Part shown: positions 13,901-22,900 of the stretch, piece by piece
Layout of the letters: each line of letters opens with the position of its first letter
Numbering within the stretch: position 1 is the stretch's first letter
DNA from: Sipunculus nudus
Taxonomy: Eukaryota > Annelida > Sipuncula > Golfingiida > Sipunculidae
Length of the DNA: 64,000 nucleotides
Direction of reading: 5' to 3'
NCBI GenBank assembly: GCA_026874595.1
Contig: CM049306.1
Location: forward strand, 99,749,642 to 99,813,641
Position numbers and translations under genes: made by a program
Notes under the pieces: generated by a model
What the model was told of the DNA's origin: nothing
What the model saw: the letters and a program-made list of their open reading frames with translations, nothing else
The model's database searches: none

Positions 13901-16900
13901 AATTTTGCAGGTTTATACATCCCCGACAGCTCTGATTTTATGACAGGTGGCGCCACCTGCATTCTAGTTTATGCAGCAGACATCCAAGCTCATATCTTGG
14001 GAACCGTTTGACCGATTGGGCCAAAGTTTTGCATGTGTATAGTTCTCACATAGCTCTTTATCATACGCAAAACTGGTGCCGTCACCTGCAACCATTTTTG
14101 CTCAGCATCCATCTGATTGTCTGCCACGGGCTAAAATCACTCATATACATGTAGTGGTTTGACTTATCTGCCTTAAATTTTGCATATGTATACAACTTGG
14201 ACGGCTTTCTGGATTTTGTGGTAGGGGGGGCAACCTTCATACACAATTTGGCTGCAGACATCCATGCTAATGTGCAACACTTCACTCTATTTCCCCTTGC
14301 CACTTAATCCATGCCTCACTTCACCCGTTCCACTCTGATTTAGGCGGATACACGTAGTCGCTTGTGGACTACCCGTATTCTAGTTGTCAACTGTATTTCT
14401 TTAAATATCAAGCTCTTTTTGATCCAATGTGCTCATCTTTTCTTGAAATATTAATTCAAGAAGTAACCCAAGAGATGCCATGTTGTTTTGATGTAGCATT
14501 TTTAAGAAATTATTTCCTTTTAAATAATTAAACAAAATATAATTTAACCCATCAGAAGGCATAATTTGATAAAATATGAAACAAATCATGGATAAATGAA
14601 GGTGCAATTTAAAATTGTGAATCCTGGAGTGTTATTTTTATATATTTATTGCTTTGCAAATTTAAAAAAAAATATATTTTATAAAAAAAGAAATATATCT
14701 GTTTGCAGAATGTGATGTAACCTGCCTAAATTAAGTATAAATGTTGATACAATTTATATTTGTGAATAAGTTTAAATATTCAGATATATATGATATTTTG
14801 TAAATATATAGTAAAATTTATAAACTTAAAAAAATGATTTAACAAAAGAAAAATAGGATCTAATGCAAATATTTGTTCATTATTTTCCTGTCTCAGTAGA
14901 ATGGAAATTAAAGTTATTTGCTTTGTTTTCCATCTCTCTGCCTGTTTTTAAATATTTAAAAATAATTTCATTTAAATTCAATTTTATCCTTTACATATAT
15001 GCAGAGGTGCTGTAACTCCCACCAGTCCCTGTAAGCACCACTGAATTTAATTCTGTATTCTGTATTTATATTCAAAGGTGTTGTAACTCTTCCCCCCCCC
15101 CCCCTTCCCTGAGTCATTAAGCCCTATAGTTCCTGAGCACTGAGGATAGTATATTTATTGCAGCTTCAAAAAATCTATGGTGATGCAGTTAATATATCTG
15201 TCACAATCAGCTGAGTGCCGTGACCCATGGGTCCCTTGTTACAGTAGAGTTAAAAACATGTACAGGAGTTTGCTTGTTAATGATATGTCACCTAAGTATT
15301 TGTGCAGATAAACATACTGGATTTTGTGGATAAAGAAATATTATCAATATGATATAATTTCTCCAAGAAAGAAAATGGCTAACTCTTTCTTTTAGGCTGA
15401 TGCTACTGATGCTATGTAAATGAGTTGTATAATCACTTGTCTGTCAAGCTTAAATTGCTGTTGCCTTGAGCATGGTGTTCTTTAGTTGTATGAATACAGG
15501 AAGCAGATTCTATTGAACAGAAGTATTAAAATGCAGACTACATGTCTACAGAATTTGAACCATTTGATCCTGGTAATTCTTCTCCAGAATCAATAGAATT
15601 CACATGATTTTTCATCATATATGATTGATTTCAGCTGAGGCCCAGCATGGATTGTTGTGTGCACAGAAATTGCTGGTTATTGTACAGTTTTGGTGATACA
15701 GTGTTTTTTTCAGGTGCCTGGGAATTTTCATATCTCAACACATGCCTCTCACTCCCAGCCAGACAAGCCTGACATGACACATTATGTTCATGAAGTCATA
15801 TTCGGTGATCGTGCAGAGGTATAAAAGTTTTACTACCCTTATCTTTGATAATATCATGTACAGTTTCCCTGCATCACTGAGATGTCTGATATCCAGCTAA
15901 AATATGCCAAGCAGTTTATATATGCCATGTGTGACATCAATATCTACAAAATTTTGGTAGTAATATTTATGTGAAACATATATTTGCAATTTGTTTGTCA
16001 TCTTTACAGGTGTATATGTAAATTTACATGGCCTGCATTGCTTTTGCAAACTTAACATGTGCATACATGTGTGAGTAATTTTACATGATTGTACATTTAA
16101 ATTTCTGAAGACATCTACTGAATTCATGCAAAGAATCCTTTTAAAAAGTAATTCTTCATATTTTTTTTTAATTGAATAATTTCATATTGTTCATGGTATT
16201 TTGTTACTTTTTGCATACAGGTATATTTACATTGAGAACTAGGACAGATACATTTCCATTTACATTTAAAATAGTATGTTTAATCATATATATTGTGAGG
16301 TCCCATAATGCCATATGCTGCTAATTCAGTAAAAACAAAGCCAAAGCTCATAGGCAGTGAATGTCTGCTGTTCTATGAGACTGTTATACAATACTGAGTG
16401 GATGGTAATATTTTGACAGCTAACAAAGGTTGTACTGCCAGGTTCCTTCAATCCTCTCGAGGAGTTAGACAAGAGAAATGGTGATGGTAAGATTGTCATG
16501 CAACAAACAGATCAGACCTCATGAATATTCATAAGCCAAATATCCCATGCTTATGAAACACATTTACATCACTACAGACTACACAGCATGAAAGCAGAAC
16601 CTCAGTGCAATCCATCACTCATACCTCGTGAATATTCATAAGCCAAAAATCATATACATATGAATCAATTTTATATCACTGCAGACTACACAGCATAAAG
16701 GACGATTGGCATTGCCATCCACTACTCATACTACATAAATATTCATAAGCAGTACATCTCACCTTTACAAATGAAACTAATATCACTGTCATACACAGAA
16801 AGTTCAGTTCAAAAGTAGGGAAGGATGAACCCAAAGGTCAAACCTCTTGAACATTTTCAAGCAATATAAAATACATCTTGTATAAAAAGTGAGAATGATG

Positions 16901-19900
16901 CCACTTCCCCTCATAGGATGTTCAGCCTTAGGAAAAGGTAAAAATCAACCACAGGAGAAACCTCATGAATATTTAATAGAAATACATCTCATGCATACAC
17001 AAGATGGATTATAATTATGTGTGTGTGGTTTGGTGGTTTTTTTCTCTCCTTTTTGCTTGGACCATTAAAAGTTCTGTATAAGAATATGTCAGTAAAATGT
17101 TGAAGCAGATCTTGTCATAGCCTGGATTGTAGGCAGTAATGACACTTCACTTGTGTCATTAGTATTCATGTGCATTTCTGTGAAAGAGGGAGAAAAAATA
17201 GGGATTTTTAAGTGCCATATTGGATGTGTTGTTGATAGTACAGTTTGTGTGAGCATTGTATCAAAGCATGCAATAGCATGTGAACCAGGTGTACAATACA
17301 GGCATACATTGAATCCACACCAAGTCCACACCTGAAGAATTCAGCAGGCAGCCAGCCAACCATACATAAATAATTCTTGCTCCTGCATATGTAGCATAAA
17401 CATACCCATCAAAGTCTTCTTCGTGCAAGGTCATTCCTGTAAATTATCTTACATATGGCCACACACCCCTGGTCTTGAATTAATTTTGTTCTCATTCATG
17501 TCTTTGTATCAGAGGCTCTGGGCTCAGTGCTGCATGGTTTTGGTATCAAAGCAAAATTGTCAGGGTGTCCATTTTAGCCTCAACTATGAGGACAGTTTTA
17601 TAAGTACTATATTATGCACCTTAAAGTGTATGCATGTCTGATTTGCTTTATGTTAAATGCTTTTGTCTTGGACTAAAAGATCTTGTATGTCGTTCCACAC
17701 TGCATGTTTGTTTGTCTGTTAGTCTGGTAGTATTTTAACATGCTAATGATTCACCAATATTGTGTTGGAACATAGGTTCTGGTATGAAGGGGTAGATGAC
17801 AGTTCAGAAGATTTATAGTCTCAAGGTCTCAGTCTCAGATCCATTAATATTCAGTTATTGCCTTCTGTGGTATTGGTCTCAGTATTTGTCTTGGATTGGC
17901 CAATATAAACTATGTCACTGGGACGAGCTTTACCTGCTGTTGTCATCCTCCATATTCATCAATATAGACAATGGCTACATGGTTAACTACTTTCATGGCT
18001 GTTTCATGTTTTGGGGGTTCTGTTTCAGTCTGAACATGAGGTTCATGGATCCTTCAATGAATTAAGAGACCGCCAATCAAAAGAAGCCATGGGTGAGATA
18101 GGTTACATAGTTTAGCTTTTTACTGTACCTTATCACATGAATAATTTGATCTGTAAGACAACCATGTTAAGGTTGTGTAATCTGGTCTTTAAAGTTACTG
18201 TTTATCAAAATGTATGCTGTCTTTCTTTGCACTGGAAGTTTTTTAAGATCTACTATAAAAATGCTTTGAATTTTAAGAGCAGAATCTATATTCTAAAGGA
18301 ATCCTAGCATTTAGTTTCTGTTTGCAAGATGGTCAAACTGTATTAGAGCTAATGATTTTAGTTTTGGCAAGCAGTGAATACTCTTTCTATTAATTACCAC
18401 AAGAAACACATATCATTGTATGTTTTATTAGCTGTTGTATATTATTTTATCAACTTTTTTATCCAGAGCATTTTTATAAATTTTACATAAAGAGTTTAGA
18501 TTTGTTTCCATCTAATATTGATATTGCTGTTTGTTCCCATTCTATAACTTTTTCCTTTCTAGCACTTGCATGAGAAATATATTCATTATTTTTATTTTAC
18601 TCATTTTATTACTCATGGTCATATTCCCTAACTACTGGTAAGCTATATCACATATTCAATTGTAAACTTAATCCCATATCTTTCAGCTGAATCATCACAT
18701 GATTATTTCATGAAGGTAGTTCCCACAGAGTATTTAAAATTGAATGGGTCCATCTCCCATCCATATCAGTATGTGGCCCATTACAGAGTAAGTCTAAAGG
18801 CAGTTCTGTAGGCATGGGTAAGGGGGTCAGTATATATGGCTTTAGTATAAGTTAGACTGGTACCCCTGCACTATTTCTCATTTAAATGCACAATTTCCAG
18901 TTTTTAAAGCAGGCCCTGTTCAGTTCTGTCCAATATGTAGATTTGTAGTGTGTGTGTGCAGGTTAAATCTTTACAGAAAGTTGAACAGTAAACCACTACT
19001 GCTAGATATCTGGATAGACTTAAGATAAATTAGTGATACATACTTAGTCCATTTTGTCCATAATTTGTCTTTTACCCTTAGTTGTCTGGACCAGCTAGTA
19101 CAATGTATTATGTACTTCTAAATGATCTGTTAATGAGTAGAATGGACACATATTTTAGACTGGGTACAGGTACCTCAGGCCATATGATATAACAGGAGAA
19201 GGCTATTCTATATCACTGCCAGTTAATTCAGCTTATATCGCAACACATGAGTGCATCAGGGTGAAATGCACTTTGCCCCATGATGAAATCAGGAATGAAA
19301 TAGTTTCCATAATGTCCAGCTCCAATCTTTGGTGTAGTTTTTACTGTGACATGAATCCTACATTAATTAAAGGTTTGGGAATGGTGCAGAAAAAAATGTT
19401 ATTTTGCTCCCAACTTTGGAGGTTCACATTACATTGTCAGCATACTGTCCCTGCAAATAGATTCTCTACAGGACAATGTCCTTGCAATAATTTTGTATTT
19501 CATCCCTGATTCCTCATGGGACAGTTGGCTTGTTATCAGTTTTGCCCCTTGACCACTTGACCATATGGGCCTTGAGTGGCCAGTAATGTATGAGCCGATG
19601 TATACCCAGGTTTTATGCTGCTTAAAACTTCATTTGTACAGTAAAGACACAACTGTGTACCTAGGTTAAGATCATAGGTTGTTTGAATTCTAGAGCAGGT
19701 GTAAAGCTTGTCATTTATTCATGACTTAGGATGATGGTTCACGGCATCCTCCCTTCATTCTACCACTGTGTACTCGCAGGACCAGCCTGTTTCCTGGCCT
19801 ATCTGCCAACATCCAGTTCCCAGGGGTGCAAGCTATTGCTTGTTTATTAATATTTCAAGTAATAAGTGTGTGTATATACCAGTTTACTTTCTTCCTGTAC

Positions 19901-22900
19901 AATATGATTTAGTTGAGGATTTTTATTGTGGAATGACAACTGTTTGTAAAGGAAACTTATTTTTCACCATTTTAAAAGGAATGTATGAAGAAGGTCTTTG
20001 TATTTGTTTTAATGTTTTTATCAGTGCAGAATAAGTTTGTATGTTAAAGCAGTTGTGAACTTGCTGTGAGTTGAACAATGAACTTCCACAATTTCATCTC
20101 TGGTTGAATATATTCTGAAATTAATTTGGGTGCTTAACACATTAAAGAACACAAATGAAAACAAAACAGAAAATCTCAATACACATGGTTAGGCCAACTG
20201 ATGTGCACAAATGTACATGATACATACAAAAGCCCTATACAGAAAAATAAACACATTCTGATGTAAAGAAAACAATATCATTTTCACTGTTCTTTGTTTT
20301 GATGAATTTCAAGTCTTAAAAGGTGAAGGCAGTTTAAATTGACATGAAGAAAGCAAGTGTAATGATACTGCAGATTCTTGCATACAATAACCTGTAATGG
20401 CTGTAGGGGGGGGAGTTTACTGAGATTACAAATAAATTGTTCAGAATATGGATTTGATGCTCCTAGTTTTTACAGATAATTTTTTTTAGGGAATGAGTCC
20501 AAGGTAATGTTGCTAATTAGTATTCTCTACTTGATCTGTTTAAAGATCTTTATGTATGTAAATTTTCTTTCATTAAAGTATTTTTTTTCAAAATGTATGT
20601 AACTTGTGCACCATAAGAAGAACCTCTAGTCTCAGAGTCTGTAGAACAGTTTATGATCTTGGTGTGGCCTAAGGTGCAATGTAAAAATGTTATTTATAAA
20701 AATATTTATAATAGTTTTATTTATTTCTCTCAGTGTTTAAATTAATAGTTGTAGATCTGTTTTGCATATGGTAATCTTCTCATTACAAGACACAGTTTTC
20801 TCTCAGCCTCACCTGTCTTTGTTTTAGTATATTTCTCTATTAACTGAGTGATATATACCTGTTTGGTCTATGTTTTGCACTTGTGCATGTTTCCTTCCCA
20901 TCAGGCCATGGTGGCATTGATTTGTTCTCTTCTCTCAGCTAAGGCTTCCCATGATTATTTTATGAAGATAGTCCCAACAGTTTATAAAGGGATCGGAGAC
21001 TCCGTGTATCACCCGTATCAATATACATACGCATATCGAGTAAGTCTGGCATGTGTCAGTTTCACTTTCATTGTAGTATCTGATCAAAGAATAGAAATTT
21101 ATTTTGAATCACTATTAACAATAATAATATTATTAAATCGCAATGGTAATTTCATGACATAAAAGCAGTACCATATTACTGACTTGATACCCTTGATTTA
21201 AAGAGTCCTCTCAATGTGTTTTCTTTAATTATAATAAAATTCCAGTAAAAGAAGAAATTGAACTTGTTATGTACTGCACATGAACCTGTCATGGAACTAG
21301 GTAAAATCTTATAAATTCTCAAAAATTTAAAAAAAAATGAAATTTGTAATCTTAAGTACCATTGTTAAAAATTACTTACTTTCTATTAAAAAAAACTCTT
21401 TCATAAAGTAAAATTTGCACTATCCTGAGGAAGAAAATCTTAATATTGTCTGTGATTGACAGACATCCCTGATGAAGGCCTACTATGACAATTGCTTTGT
21501 ATGTCATACTGGCCTCCTGGCATAGCTAATATTAGTTTAAATGTCATGAAGTTACTGAATCTGTAAAACAGTGTGGAATAAGGTAACCTATAAATGTTTA
21601 AAGGACCTAAAAAAATTATGATAAAGTAATTAAGGTTTTATCTAAATATGTATGTACCCTGTATTATTCTTGTGTTTGATATCTTACTTAAGATGTTTAT
21701 GACCACTTATATTATACAGTAAAACCTCATCTAATGACCTCCTCTATTTAGCAACCACCTCAAATTAACAGCCACTTTCTCACGGTCCCAAAAAGATCAG
21801 ACCATGACAACCACCTGAAAATGAGAGCACTTTATTGAGATCATTTTGGCGGTCATAATGTAGAGGTTTCACTGTATGAAGTAACAAAGCAGTATTCTTC
21901 TATATCTACCTTCAAGTTTGGTCATTAATGTGAAACATTTTGAATGTTTGAAGGATACTTCTGTGTATGATATGATACTCCAGTGTATAACCTCGAATCA
22001 AGGTTGTGTTCACTGAAATGGGTGATAATCTTGTTGTAAAATGATTTATGTGTAACATATACTATCTATTACATTGGAACCACTGTAAATTTGCCTTCAA
22101 ACTGAAATAAAGGGTTTCCAAAATGTTTTTCTATTAAACATACATATGTTTCGACAGCTCATTAATATATTATTGTTCTTACAGGAAAATTGATCTAATA
22201 TACATAAAGTATGTATAATTATTTCATTTTCAGACAACTACTTGGCCTCTTTTTATTCAGTGAACTCACTTTGTAAATTTGTTTTAATAAATTAATTAAA
22301 TTAATTTCATTAACTCTAATTTGACATGAAGTGATTAATTTCATGTTTTCTCCGCAGAACTATGTACAGTTTGGCCATGGCCATAGAGTGCTTCCAGCTA
22401 TTTGGTTTCGTTATGATCTGAGTCCCATCACTGTGCGTTACACGGAGCGGAGGAAGCCTTTCTACAGCTTCCTGACTACGGTAAGCTTTATCACCACCAG
22501 ATGGCAGGTCGTGCAGGATCTTGTCACATTCAGATGTTACGAGTCACTGTGTCACAATGATGCTAGTTTTATGTACTAACTGGAGTCACACATAAGTTCA
22601 GCACATACATATCTGCAAAAACTCTTTATACAGACTCCCATGGTAGCTACACAGAAAATCCAAAATTGCAACAAAATTTCTGACAGATTCTCTGTCAAGA
22701 GGATAGATATCAAAGGCCAGTCAGCTGTCAGTTTTATCTGTTGTTTCTGTTTATATTGTCAACCCTGGCTGTAGTTTATTTTTATTTATTTTTTTAGTGT
22801 TTTTTTGTCAACCCTGGCTGTAGTTTATTTTTATTTTTTTTTTTAGTTTTTTTTGTCAACTCTGGCTGTAGTTTATTTTTATTTATTTTTTTAGTGTTTT

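Larger units (their letters stand above)
10637..15713 (+). other. ERGIC1 intron 4, filled by nested repeats
   Basis: About 5.1 kb. It holds a poly-G run (10899-10910), a two-copy tandem duplication at 10962-11118 and a large family A repeat at 11929-15238. A family B repeat is inserted inside the family A repeat. I see no additional ERGIC1 exon. Confidence 0.8.

Noticed and set aside
12638-14303. Several open frames on both strands encoding similar peptides
   Set aside because: The similarity comes from the 280-bp DNA array of the family B repeat read in different frames. There is no conserved frame across copies and no recognisable domain.
18039-18040. Using the AG at 18039-18040 as the main acceptor of exon 6b
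   Set aside because: It is possible, but the upstream AG at 18027-18028 has the better pyrimidine tract (ctgtttcag) and gives a length matching exon 6a and the vertebrate segment.
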